Assembly: GCF_013114835.1 (NCBI RefSeq) | Contig: NZ_JAAVLW010000009.1 | Location: 1 to 64,000, forward strand | Origin: Bradyrhizobium archetypum | GTDB lineage: Bacteria; Pseudomonadota; Alphaproteobacteria; Rhizobiales; Xanthobacteraceae | Direction: 5' to 3' | Length of the DNA: 64,000 bases | Part shown: one piece after another, positions 52,229-60,958 of the stretch | Numbering within the stretch: the first letter of the stretch is position 1 | How the letters are laid out: each line of letters opens with the position of its first letter | Translations under genes and position numbers: made by a program | The notes under the pieces: generated by a model | What the model was told of the DNA's origin: nothing | Databases searched by the model: none | The model's input: the letters and a program-made list of their open reading frames with translations, nothing else

Positions 52229-53419
52229 TCAGTTCGCGTACAGGCTTTCGACGATCGGCAATCGCGCGGCCCGCAGCGCCGGAAACAATCCGCCGATCAA
52301 GCCCACGATCAGCGCGAGCATCACGCCCTCGGCGATCAGCCAGGGACTGAGCTTGAAGTCGAACACCACTTGCGTGAAGTTGCCGCCAAGCGTCGAGGCC
52401 GTGACGCCATCAAAGATCAGGTAGGTTGCGGCGGCACCCAACAGGCCGCCGATGACGGCGAGCAGCAGCGATTCGGCCAGCGTCCCGACAAAGGCGGGGA
52501 AGCCGCCGAAACCGATGGCGCGCAACGTTGCGATTTCCGTCGCCCGCGACGCGACCGACGAATACATCGTGTTGAGCGCGCCGGCGATCGCACCGAGCGC
52601 CATCGCGATCGCGAGCGGCCAGCCGAGCTTCTGAATCAGGTCGGAGGTCTGCGATGCCTGTTCGGCGAAATAGGCTGCTTCGGATTTGACATCGAGCTTC
52701 AGCCGCGGATCGTTGTCGCTGTAGCTTTTCAACTCATTCAGTGCGGCCGGCCCGGTGAGGCGCGCGCGCACGGTCTGGACGATGTTGTTGCGGTTGAACA
52801 GGCTCTGCACCACGCTGAGATCGGCCCAGATTTCGGATTCGAACACGCTGCCGCCGGCCTCGAACACGCCGACGACATTCCAGCGCGTGGCGCCGAACGA
52901 TACAGTAGAGCCGAGATCCAGCCCTTCGAACTCCCGCAGCAGCGCTTTACCGACCACCACCTCGTTGCTGCCGCGGTTGAACATGCGGCCCGCGGTGATG
53001 TTGATGCCCTTGCGCAATTCGGAGCCCTGTTCGCCGATCCCGCGCAGCGGCAGGTTGGCCTTGGTCTTGGTGGTGCGTTTGATGCCGTCGACCACGAGAT
53101 AGAGTTCCGGCGAGATCAGCGGCTTGCCGTCGCTGCCGCGCGCAATCCCGGGACCATCCTCGATCAGCCGCACCTGATCGCGGCTCACCGTGCTGTTGAT
53201 CTCGGCCTGCGAGCCGGCCCGCAGCACGATCGCGATGTCGTCGGCGCCGGAGCCCGCGATGGTGCGCTGGAAGCCGTTGGCCATCGCCAGGAAAGCGAGC
53301 AGCACGATCACCACCAGCGCGATCGCAATCACCGTCGAGAGCGAGAGCCAGCGTCGCTGCGTGATGCTTTTGAGATTGATGGCGGTAACGGCCGCCACTT
53401 GTAGCCAGAGCGAACGCAT
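52229..53419 (-). CDS. ABC export system permease (MacB/FtsX type) 2
   Basis: A 396-residue FtsX-like permease: an N-terminal membrane helix (about 25-45), a large periplasmic MacB-type domain (about 50-265) and three C-terminal helices with the ATEIATLRAIGFGGFPAFVGTLAESLLLAVIGGLLG block. It is the last gene of a four-gene operon with an adaptor, an ATPase and a paralogous permease. The two permeases probably form a heterodimeric exporter. It starts 2 bases after the stop of permease 1. Confidence 0.92.
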   Translation of the reverse strand: MRSLWLQVAAVTAINLKSITQRRWLSLSTVIAIALVVIVLLAFLAMANGFQRTIAGSGADDIAIVLRAGSQAEINSTVSRDQVRLIEDGPGIARGSDGKPLISPELYLVVDGIKRTTKTKANLPLRGIGEQGSELRKGINITAGRMFNRGSNEVVVGKALLREFEGLDLGSTVSFGATRWNVVGVFEAGGSVFESEIWADLSVVQSLFNRNNIVQTVRARLTGPAALNELKSYSDNDPRLKLDVKSEAAYFAEQASQTSDLIQKLGWPLAIAMALGAIAGALNTMYSSVASRATEIATLRAIGFGGFPAFVGTLAESLLLAVIGGLLGAAATYLIFDGVTASTLGGNFTQVVFDFKLSPWLIAEGVMLALIVGLIGGLFPALRAARLPIVESLYAN

Positions 53420-53421
53420 GC

Positions 53422-54582
53422 CTATCCCCGTCCGAGCGCGGTTGCAATTTTGAGCCGCATGGCGTTGAGCGCCGGAATGATCCCGGTGATCAGCCCGAGC
53501 GCGATCATCAATGCCAACCCCTGCAGGGCAATGGTCGGCGAAACCGCAAAGGCGGGCGCAACGTTGGCGAGGCTGTTGCGGAGCGCCATCGCGATCAGCG
53601 CGGCGATCGCAAGGCCAGGAATGCCGCCGAGCAGCGCCAGCAGCACGGATTCGCCGAGCACCATCGTCAGGATGCGAGGCCCTGAGAAGCCGAGCGTCTT
53701 CAATACACCGATCTCGCGCGTCCGCTCGCGGATCGACAGCGCCATGGTGTTGCCGACGATCATCAGGATGGTGACGAAAGCGGCGCCGACCACCAGGAGC
53801 ACGATCAGCGCGATGTTGCCGAACTGTGCCGCGAACGCCTTGCCGAACGCCTTTTCGGTGTCGGTCGATGTTTCCGCAGTGGAGTTGGCGAACATCGCAT
53901 CGATCGTCTTGGCCACGCGATCGTTGTTTTCAGGCGAAGTGGTCTGCAGGATCATCCAGCCGATGGTGTCCTTGCCGAAACTACGGGTCTCGTCAAAATA
54001 GGGGTATTGGAATAGCAGGAAGTTGGTGTCGACGTGCTCGGCCTTGCCCTTGACGATGCCGGCAATGGTGAGATCCCAGGTATGGCCGCCACTCTTCTGG
54101 CTGAAGATGTTGCTGTTGAGAGGAACGCGGTCGCCGATCTTCCAGCCCCACTTCTGCGCCAGCTTTTCGCCGACCACCGCGCTGCCGCGGTCGCGGATAA
54201 AGGCCTGTAGCTGATCGGGCGGGACCTCGAACTCGCTGCGATAGACGTCGAAATATGTGTTCGGCTCGATCGCGAGCGCCATGATGAAGTTCTTCGGGTC
54301 CTGATAATAGCCGCCGAACCAGTTGGCGAAGGTCACCTGCCGGACCCCGTCCACCGCCTTCACACGGTTGAAGTAGGCGATCGGCATCGGCTGGGTGAAG
54401 TTGATCTTGTTGACGGTGATCATGCGGTCAGCGGCGGCGCGGTCCTCGCCAGCGGTGAAGGCGCGGTAGAATCCGGCGAGCACGCCGAAGATCATGAAGG
54501 CGATCAGGATCGAAATGATCATCAGGCTCGCGCGCAATTTGCGGCGGAACAGGTTTTTCCGCACCAGATCGAAATCGTTCAC
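53422..54582 (-). CDS. ABC export system permease (MacB/FtsX type) 1
   Basis: A 386-residue FtsX-like permease: an N-terminal helix (about 17-40, SLMIISILIAFMIFGVLAGFY), a periplasmic domain (about 45-255) and C-terminal helices with the SIRERTREIGVLKTLGFSGPRILTMVLGESVLLALLGG block. Its start overlaps the ATPase stop by four bases. It works with the second permease and the ATPase to move a substrate out of the inner membrane or drive an envelope process. Confidence 0.92.
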   Translation of the reverse strand: MNDFDLVRKNLFRRKLRASLMIISILIAFMIFGVLAGFYRAFTAGEDRAAADRMITVNKINFTQPMPIAYFNRVKAVDGVRQVTFANWFGGYYQDPKNFIMALAIEPNTYFDVYRSEFEVPPDQLQAFIRDRGSAVVGEKLAQKWGWKIGDRVPLNSNIFSQKSGGHTWDLTIAGIVKGKAEHVDTNFLLFQYPYFDETRSFGKDTIGWMILQTTSPENNDRVAKTIDAMFANSTAETSTDTEKAFGKAFAAQFGNIALIVLLVVGAAFVTILMIVGNTMALSIRERTREIGVLKTLGFSGPRILTMVLGESVLLALLGGIPGLAIAALIAMALRNSLANVAPAFAVSPTIALQGLALMIALGLITGIIPALNAMRLKIATALGRG

Positions 54583-55277
54583 GCGGCAAGCTCCCGTTCG
54601 ACGAAGCGGCCCTTGTCGAGATGCAGCACGCGCTTGGCGTAGTTCGCCGCTGCCGGATCGTGCGTCACCATCACGATGGTCTTGCCGAGTTCGCCATTGA
54701 GCAGTTGCAGGATGGAAAGAATCTCATCGGCGGACTGCCGGTCGAGGTCGCCGGTCGGCTCGTCGCACAATAGCAGGTTTGGGTCGGACACGATGGCGCG
54801 CGCAATCGCCACACGCTGCTGCTGGCCGCCCGACATTTCGCGCGGACGGTGCTTCATGCGATCGGCGAGGCCCACCACGGAAAGCGCGGTTTGGACGCGC
54901 TCGGCGCGCTCTTTCTTGCGCAATCTGGTGAGCAACAGCGGCAGTTCGACGTTCTGCGCCGCGGTTAGCATCGGCATCAGATTATAGAACTGGAAGATGA
55001 AGCCGATATTGGCGGCCCGCCAGGCCGCCAGTTCGCCCTCGGAAAGGCCATCGATGCGCTGGTCGGCCACCGTAATCTCGCCGGCATCCGCGCGATCGAT
55101 CCCGCCGAGCAGGTTGAGCAGTGTCGTCTTGCCCGAGCCGGAGGGCCCCATCACGGCGATGAAATCGCCTCGGGGTATCGCCAGATCGAGATGATCGAAG
55201 ATCGAGATCATTTCCTTTCCCTTGGTAAAACGCTTAGCTACGCCGGCAAGGCGAACCATCGGGTGTTGGGCTGTCAC
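54579..55277 (-). CDS. ABC export system ATP-binding protein (LolD/MacB type)
   Basis: A 232-residue ATPase of the LolD/MacB subgroup. Visible motifs are Walker A (GPSGSGKTTLLNLLGG), the IGFIFQFYNLMPMLTAAQNV segment typical of the group, the signature SGGQQQRVAIARA, Walker B (LLLCDEPTGDLD) and the H loop (VMVTHDP). It is coupled to permease 1 by a four-base overlap and preceded by the adaptor gene. Confidence 0.95.
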   Translation of the reverse strand: MTAQHPMVRLAGVAKRFTKGKEMISIFDHLDLAIPRGDFIAVMGPSGSGKTTLLNLLGGIDRADAGEITVADQRIDGLSEGELAAWRAANIGFIFQFYNLMPMLTAAQNVELPLLLTRLRKKERAERVQTALSVVGLADRMKHRPREMSGGQQQRVAIARAIVSDPNLLLCDEPTGDLDRQSADEILSILQLLNGELGKTIVMVTHDPAAANYAKRVLHLDKGRFVERELAA

Positions 55278-55308
55278 GTTTGTCTCCTCTTCTAAATTCG
55301 GCCGGGAG

Positions 55309-56382
55309 CTAGTTCGCGGCAGTGGCTTCAGCGGTGCCGTTCGCCTTGGCCTCGCGCATGAAATTCACCTTGACCGCCATGTCGGGCAGAATGCGTGGGT
55401 CCTTCTTGTCGAAGCGGATACGGACCTTCACCGTGGCTTTCTCGCGGTTGGCGGTCGGCACAATCGCGATCACCGAGGCGGGTATGGTCCAATCCGGATA
55501 GGCGTCGAGCACCGCGTTCACGGGGCCGCCGGGCTGGACCCGGCCGATAAAGGCCTCGTTGACGTCGACCTCGATTTCAATCGAATCCATGTCGACGATG
55601 GTGCAGATGCCGGTGCGGGTGTAGCCGCCGACCGACATCGGCGAAATCATCTCGCCGGGCTGCGCGCTGCGGTCGACGACGACGCCGGCGAACGGCGCGC
55701 GGATTTGATGCTTGTCGAGCATCGAGGCGCTGCGCTTGGCGTCGATCTTGGCAGTTTCATATTGCGACTGCGCCTGGCGCAATTGCGCGCTGAGCACGCC
55801 GACGCGCGCTTGCGCCTTGGTCAAATCGGCCTCGGTGGCAAAGTTCTTTTGCGACAATGTCTGTACCCGCGACATGATCCGGGTCGCATCCTCCAGATCG
55901 GCGGTGATCGCGGCGACCGCGGCGTCGGCGGTCTCGACGCGCGAACGCGCCAGCTCATAGTCCTTTTCGGCCAGCACGCTGTCGAGCCGCGCGACGACTT
56001 GCCCTTCGGTCACCGTCCGGCCTTCGTCGGTGAAGACCTCGACCACTTTGCCGGTGATCTCGGCCGCCACCGTCGCCTTGCGGCGCGCCACCACATAGCC
56101 GGAGGCCGCGAGACTGCCGGCCGCCTTGCCATTCGTGGTGGCCTGCGGAGCGGGGGGCGGTGTCTGCGGTTGCGGGGCGGGCTGGGTCGCGGTCTGCGAT
56201 GCAGTCTCTTTGGTGGAATCCTGCCTGCTGAATTCGTATGCGGCAAAGGCGGCGAATGCGACGACCACGCAGACAGCAGCCGTCATCACGATCGGCAGCC
56301 AGCGGCGGTCACGGCGATCCGCTTTGGCGGCGCTGCGATCGATGGTCAGCGACCTCAGGAGTTGGCTCTTGTCTTTAGTCAT
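55309..56382 (-). CDS. Membrane-fusion/periplasmic adaptor (HlyD/MacA type)
   Basis: A 357-residue adaptor with one N-terminal membrane anchor (about 30-50, PIVMTAAVCVVVAFAAFAAYEF). A Pro/Gln/Thr-rich linker is followed by a lipoyl-like barrel (VARRKATVAAEITGKVVEVFTDEGRTV... QIRAPFAGVVVDR), a coiled-coil hairpin (about 140-215) and a beta-barrel domain. It is the first gene of the export operon and connects the inner-membrane permeases to the periplasm or outer membrane. No outer-membrane TolC-like gene is adjacent. Confidence 0.9.
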   Translation of the reverse strand: MTKDKSQLLRSLTIDRSAAKADRRDRRWLPIVMTAAVCVVVAFAAFAAYEFSRQDSTKETASQTATQPAPQPQTPPPAPQATTNGKAAGSLAASGYVVARRKATVAAEITGKVVEVFTDEGRTVTEGQVVARLDSVLAEKDYELARSRVETADAAVAAITADLEDATRIMSRVQTLSQKNFATEADLTKAQARVGVLSAQLRQAQSQYETAKIDAKRSASMLDKHQIRAPFAGVVVDRSAQPGEMISPMSVGGYTRTGICTIVDMDSIEIEVDVNEAFIGRVQPGGPVNAVLDAYPDWTIPASVIAIVPTANREKATVKVRIRFDKKDPRILPDMAVKVNFMREAKANGTAEATAAN

Positions 56383-56743
56383 TGCTCATTTCCATCCGGC
56401 GGCTCGCTGCAGCTCCCGCGCGAACGGCATCATTCTCGCGCCGGTGGTCCCGCTCACAGCCGGTCTTTGTCTCGCTACAGAACGGGGCAAGCGGTCGGCG
56501 CTTCCCAACGCCGCGTCCCAGCTCGGTTGTAGATCCCGTTCAACTCTCGCGAGCGCCAGGCGGCGCCCGTTGTCGACGAGGCGAATGACATGAATTTAAA
56601 GCCTAATGGTGACGGAGGCAATTGCTGAAACCAGCAAGAGTTGTATGTGCGCCTCGCCAATCCTGGAGTGAGCAACGTCGAAATGCGTTCAAAACCCGGT
56701 AAAATCCTGCAGGGGAACCGGCGGCCACGGCCAAATGTCGCGT
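56383..56743. other. Intergenic region upstream of the export operon
   Basis: This region contains the presumed promoter of the adaptor-ABC operon (minus strand) and the 3' flank of the oxidoreductase gene. I see no gene, repeat or clear terminator in it. Confidence 0.4.
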
Positions 56744-57757
56744 TCAATCGATCGCAATTGCCACCTTCCCGAAATGCGCGCCGCTTTCCATGTGGCGAAA
56801 CGCCTCTCGAGCCTGATCGAACGAGAAGGTCTTGTCGATCACCGGCTTCATCCGATGAACCGCGATGGCGTCCACCATCGCCTTCAGATCCTCGACCGAT
56901 CCGACGGTGACGCCCTGCAGCCGCTGCTGCTGCATCACCATCAGTGGAAGCCGTAGGTCTGAGGGCGGCGGGCCGGCGAGCACGCCGATGAAGGCGATGG
57001 TGCCGCCGATCCTGGTCGCCCGGATCGATTCGTTCAGTGTGCCGACGCCGCCGATCTCGACGACGAGGTCGACGCCCTGGCCGCTCCATTCGCGGGCCTT
57101 CTTTCCCCAATCGGGCGTCGCCTTGTAGTTCAAGGTGAAGTGTGCCCCGAGATGTTTGAGGCGTTCGATCTTGGCGGCGCTGGACGATGTCGCGACGACG
57201 CGCGCGCCGCACATCTTCGCAAACTGAAGAGCAAAGAGGGATACTCCGCCAGTGCCCTGTGTCAGAACGGTCTGACCGGGCCTTACGCCACCTAACTTGA
57301 CGACCGCGCTCCAGGCCGTGACGCCGGCGCAGGGGAGCGCGGCGGCTTCGATGTCGTTGAGATGCTCCGGCGTTCTGACCAGCGCGTGCTTTGGAAAGAT
57401 CCGATACTGCGTCAGGACCCCGTCCACCGAGCCACCGAGGGCTGAGCGCATCTTGGCTTCGCTGGGTTCGCCGCTGAGCCAGCCTTCGAAGAAGCTGCCG
57501 ATGACGCGGTCGCCAGCTGCGAATTCCCGCACGCCCGGGCCGACGCGTTCGACGATACCAGCGCCATCCGATACCGGCACAAGCGGAAATTTCTGGCGCG
57601 AGCCGTAGCCGCCCTTCACGGTGAGGAGATCGCGATAGTTCAGCGTGGCCGCTTTGAGCCGGACCAGCACCTGGCCGTCCCCAGGTTCGGGCACAGGCTT
57701 GTCGACGAGGGCAAGTCCATCGATTCCGTTCGGTCCCTGGAGCTCATAGCACTTCAA
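56744..57757 (-). CDS. Zinc-type alcohol dehydrogenase/quinone oxidoreductase family protein
   Basis: A 337-residue medium-chain dehydrogenase/reductase. The GroES-like N-terminal half includes LNYRDLLTVKGGYG and SDGAGIVERVGPGV. The Rossmann nucleotide motif is VLTQGTGGVSLFALQFAKMCGA. The structural-zinc Cys cluster is absent, as in quinone oxidoreductase/NADPH-dependent members. The start is a TTG at 57757 preceded by a strong GGAGGAG site; upstream in-frame ATG codons lack one. It is first in position after the FMN reductase gene on the same strand (75-base gap). Confidence 0.88.
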   Translation of the reverse strand: MKCYELQGPNGIDGLALVDKPVPEPGDGQVLVRLKAATLNYRDLLTVKGGYGSRQKFPLVPVSDGAGIVERVGPGVREFAAGDRVIGSFFEGWLSGEPSEAKMRSALGGSVDGVLTQYRIFPKHALVRTPEHLNDIEAAALPCAGVTAWSAVVKLGGVRPGQTVLTQGTGGVSLFALQFAKMCGARVVATSSSAAKIERLKHLGAHFTLNYKATPDWGKKAREWSGQGVDLVVEIGGVGTLNESIRATRIGGTIAFIGVLAGPPPSDLRLPLMVMQQQRLQGVTVGSVEDLKAMVDAIAVHRMKPVIDKTFSFDQAREAFRHMESGAHFGKVAIAID

Positions 57758-57832
57758 CGGGGTTCTCCTCCGGCGCGGGTCGGATAACCGCATTATTGTC
57801 GCAGATGTTCCGGTCCTGCCAAGCCTGTTGCA

Positions 57833-58459
57833 TTAGAACCGTGCGGCCATCTCGGCGAGCCGGCGATGCGCGCCCTCGCGCGCCGCCCGGATCGGTTCGG
57901 CTGGTCCCGTCGTCGGTCCGATCGGTACGAACCGCACATCGCGGACGCCGATGAAGCGCAGCGCCTCGCGCAAGTATGGCGTTGCCATGTCGATGCGGCC
58001 CCGGTTCATGCCGGTGATGAAATCGCTGCCGCTGGCGAGAATGACGACCGTCGGCCGGTCCTTGAACAGCGGCAGGTAGCCCTGCGCCGGATCGAAGCGA
58101 AACGCCAGCCCGGGCTGTGTGATCACGTCGATCCACTGCTTCAGCTTGTAGGGAATGCCGAAATTCCACATCGGCGTCGAGATCAGAACGCGATCAGCGA
58201 GCGCGAAGCGGATCGCGATGCGCTCGACGACCGCAAAGGCGTCGCGCTGCGAATCCGTGAAGTTCCGCCCATTGATGCGCGCATACTTCGCCTCCAGCAC
58301 ATAACCCTCGAAATCGGGAAGGTGGTCCTTCCATAGGTTCATCACGTCGATGTCCCAGTCCGGTCGCGCGTCGCGGAAGCGATCGATGAAGATGCGCGCG
58401 CCAGCGGAAGATTCCGAGTCCGCGCGAGGGGAGCAGCTCAGGTGAAAGAGTTTTGGCAT
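57833..58459 (-). CDS. NAD(P)H-dependent FMN reductase/azoreductase (flavodoxin fold)
   Basis: A 208-residue flavodoxin-like NAD(P)H:FMN oxidoreductase of the AzoR type. The N-terminal phosphate-binding loop reads MPKLFHLSCSPRADSESSAG, the flavin-contact stretch is STPMWNFGIPYKLKQWIDVITQPGLAF, and the region ILASGSDF follows. It reduces quinones or azo compounds, or supplies reduced flavin. It lies 13 bases downstream of the SMP-30/isochorismatase gene, so it is likely in that operon. Confidence 0.87.
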   Translation of the reverse strand: MPKLFHLSCSPRADSESSAGARIFIDRFRDARPDWDIDVMNLWKDHLPDFEGYVLEAKYARINGRNFTDSQRDAFAVVERIAIRFALADRVLISTPMWNFGIPYKLKQWIDVITQPGLAFRFDPAQGYLPLFKDRPTVVILASGSDFITGMNRGRIDMATPYLREALRFIGVRDVRFVPIGPTTGPAEPIRAAREGAHRRLAEMAARF

Positions 58460-58472
58460 GGCCGGCCCCCGG

Positions 58473-60050
58473 TCATCCCAGTCCCCTGATGACGGCATCC
58501 GCGTTGGTGACGACGGCCACGTTCTGCATCGCAAAATTGATCGAGGCGTTGTGCCAGTCGGCGTTCATGGTCGAGCAGCAGTCTTCGGGCACGATCATGA
58601 AGTAGCCCTTGTCGGCGCCGGTGCGGGCGGTGTGCTCGATCGACATATTAGTCCAGGCGCCGGTGTTGATGATCATGTCGCGGCCGGTCGCCTTGAGGAT
58701 GGTCTCCAGCCGCGTGCCTTCCCAGGCGCTCATCCGCATCTTCTCGACGATGAAGTCGCCGGCACGCGGTTCGAGCCCGGGAACCGGAGCGGCACCCCAG
58801 CTTCCGCGCACCATTGCCCCGCTATCGACTAGTCCCTCGAACAGCGGTGCATTGAGCGTGACGCCGGGCGCGCCGGGTTCGACGATGAACCAGACATGGA
58901 TGATGACGACGCCGCGCGCCCGCGCGGCGTCCGCAAGCCGGCGGACATTGTCGACGACCCGCTGCTGGCGCGCATGGACGGGCGAACCAGAATCGGCGAA
59001 CGCGCCGCCTTCCATGATCACATCGTTCTGCAGATCCTGAATGATCATCGCGCAGCGCCGCGGATCGAGCTGCATGTCGCCGCTGGCCAGCTGTGGCGAG
59101 GCGGGCTGCGGATAGCCGGTATCGGGGCCGGTCGAAATCCGCCCGCTCATATAGGGTTCGTGGCGCGGTCCCGCCTTGACCGGGATGGCATAGACCGAAT
59201 GGGTCGCGGTGAGATAGAGCGTGCGGAAATCCGGTCCGCCCCAGGTGAGATTGGCGACGAGCTCGGGAAGGCGTACCTTGCCGAGCAACTCGCCTGATGG
59301 CGCATAGACCCAGACGCCGCCGGGCGCGGTGACCCACACATTGCCGCGCTGATCGCACTTCATGCCGTCGGGCAGGCCGGGCTCGAGCTCGGAACGGATG
59401 CCGCTGGCGAAGACGCGCGCATTGGAGAGCGAGCCATCAGCTTCGACATCGAAGGCGCGGATCAGCGCCTGCACGGTGTCGTTGACATAAAGCAGCCGCT
59501 CGTCGGGCGAGAAGCAGAGGCCGTTCGGCTGATCGAACAGATGGCGGTCGACGACGAGTTTTGGTGGGCCGCCGCCGGGCGGAACACGATACACACCCTG
59601 GAAGCCGAGCTGGCGCGGCCGTTCGACGCCGTAGACCGGCATGCGGCCATACCAGGGATCGCTGAAATAGATCGCGCCGCTGGAATGCACGCAGACATCA
59701 TTCGGGCTATTGAGCTCCTGATGATCGAAGTGCGAGGCGATCACCTCGCGGCGCCCATCGGGGCGTTCGCGGATCAATGACGACGTAGCATGCTCGCAGA
59801 CAATCAAATTGAGCTCGGCATCATAGGTCATGCCGTTGCATTTATTCGAGGGGCGCTTGACCTCGACGACGCCGCGCCTCGCATCCCATCGCCGGCGCAC
59901 GTCGCCTGGCATATCCGAGAACAAGAGATAATGATGGACCGGGTGCCAGATCGGTCCCTCCGTGAATTCGAACCCGGTGCCGACCTGACCGACCGGCGCG
60001 TAGGGGTCGATCAGGTTTTCGAATTCCGGGCGCAGCGTGACGTGCGTCAT
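58473..60050 (-). CDS. Fusion: SMP-30/gluconolactonase + isochorismatase-like hydrolase
   Basis: A 525-residue fusion. Residues about 10-300 form an SMP-30 beta-propeller lactonase with metal-ligand candidates in FTEGPIWHP, NSPNDVCV and PDGMKCDQRGN. Residues about 330-525 are an isochorismatase-like domain with Asp339 (IIQDLQND) and Lys437 (VEKMRMSAW) of the usual Asp-Lys-Cys triad. The Cys position is Ser470 (TNMSIEHTAR where TNxCVExTAR is usual). The lactonase half may open a lactone and the second half hydrolyse an amide or be inactive. The downstream FMN reductase and upstream MBL lactonase genes are on the same strand. Confidence 0.87.
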   Translation of the reverse strand: MTHVTLRPEFENLIDPYAPVGQVGTGFEFTEGPIWHPVHHYLLFSDMPGDVRRRWDARRGVVEVKRPSNKCNGMTYDAELNLIVCEHATSSLIRERPDGRREVIASHFDHQELNSPNDVCVHSSGAIYFSDPWYGRMPVYGVERPRQLGFQGVYRVPPGGGPPKLVVDRHLFDQPNGLCFSPDERLLYVNDTVQALIRAFDVEADGSLSNARVFASGIRSELEPGLPDGMKCDQRGNVWVTAPGGVWVYAPSGELLGKVRLPELVANLTWGGPDFRTLYLTATHSVYAIPVKAGPRHEPYMSGRISTGPDTGYPQPASPQLASGDMQLDPRRCAMIIQDLQNDVIMEGGAFADSGSPVHARQQRVVDNVRRLADAARARGVVIIHVWFIVEPGAPGVTLNAPLFEGLVDSGAMVRGSWGAAPVPGLEPRAGDFIVEKMRMSAWEGTRLETILKATGRDMIINTGAWTNMSIEHTARTGADKGYFMIVPEDCCSTMNADWHNASINFAMQNVAVVTNADAVIRGLG

Positions 60051-60070
60051 CGACCGATCCTTTCAGCGCT

Positions 60071-60919
60071 TTACGCCGGGAACCAGTGACGCTGCGGCAG
60101 GCTCTGAACGATAGGGCCCGGCACCTGATCGTGCAGCCGGCCGACCACCATGCCGCCTTCGATCTTGGCGGGCCGGTCGTGCACCGGGAGCAAATAGCGC
60201 GAGTTGCTCAGGAGCTTCTTGATCGCCGCCTTCTCCGCGCGTTTGCTGGTGCCGTGGTTGCCTGTCGTTCGCGGTTCCCAGTCGTGAATCTCGTTGAAGG
60301 GGTTCACGATCTGGTCGTTGAAGTCGTAGATCACGTCGCCGCAGATGGTGGCGATGCCGTCGGCGGTGTGAACATGGATGTTCATCGAGCCCTCGGTGTG
60401 GGCGTTGGCGGCCTCGCAATAGACGCCCGGCATCAGCTCGATCGGGCCGGTCACCTCGAGATCGAGGAAGCGCAGCGCGCTCTTGGTGTGCAGGCGATCG
60501 ATCAGATGCTTGATGTCGGGCGCCGGATATTGCGGATGCATCAAGCCGGAGACCGAGTATTCCAGCTCCTTGCGATTCAGCACGACCGTCGTGTTCATCG
60601 GAAACAGATCGTCCTTGCCGGCGTGGTCGATATGCAGGTGGGTGTGGCAGACGAAACGGACATCGCCCATGCGCACGCCGTGGCGCGCGAGCTGGTTCTC
60701 GATCATGTTTTCGTGGAATTGCAGCCCGCGCATGCCCAGCGTTTCCATGATCTGATTGGAGCGGTAGCCGGTGTCGACCACGACCGGATAGGGACCGCCG
60801 ACGATCAGGAAGCCGAGCGTCAGGACGCGGCGAGTGCGCCCGCAGTCGCGGCCGAGCACCAGAAAGCTCGATTCCAGTTCGATGTCCCCATAGTCCAGGA
60901 TCCTGATTTCAAGCGGCAT
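60071..60919 (-). CDS. MBL-fold N-acyl homoserine lactonase-like hydrolase
   Basis: A 282-residue metallo-beta-lactamase-fold enzyme. The dinuclear-metal motif HxHxDH is visible in VCHTHLHIDHAGKD, with further His and Asp ligands in ANAHTEGSMNIHV and CGDVIYDF. Length and blocks resemble the AiiA/AttM lactonase group, which opens lactone rings including acyl-homoserine lactones. The ATG at 60919 has a GGAGGG site. Neighbours are an amidohydrolase with lactonase-type relatives and an SMP-30 lactonase fusion, suggesting a lactone-centred catabolic route. Confidence 0.87.
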   Translation of the reverse strand: MPLEIRILDYGDIELESSFLVLGRDCGRTRRVLTLGFLIVGGPYPVVVDTGYRSNQIMETLGMRGLQFHENMIENQLARHGVRMGDVRFVCHTHLHIDHAGKDDLFPMNTTVVLNRKELEYSVSGLMHPQYPAPDIKHLIDRLHTKSALRFLDLEVTGPIELMPGVYCEAANAHTEGSMNIHVHTADGIATICGDVIYDFNDQIVNPFNEIHDWEPRTTGNHGTSKRAEKAAIKKLLSNSRYLLPVHDRPAKIEGGMVVGRLHDQVPGPIVQSLPQRHWFPA

Positions 60920-60958
60920 CTGTTCCCTCCGTATTCTTTTGATTGGCACGCGCCGTCA

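Noticed and set aside
57786..57811. GGAAC-N17-GGTT on the minus strand before the quinone-oxidoreductase gene
   Set aside because: Spacing and position are right for an EcfG promoter, but the -10 element is GGTT instead of CGTT, so I do not call it.
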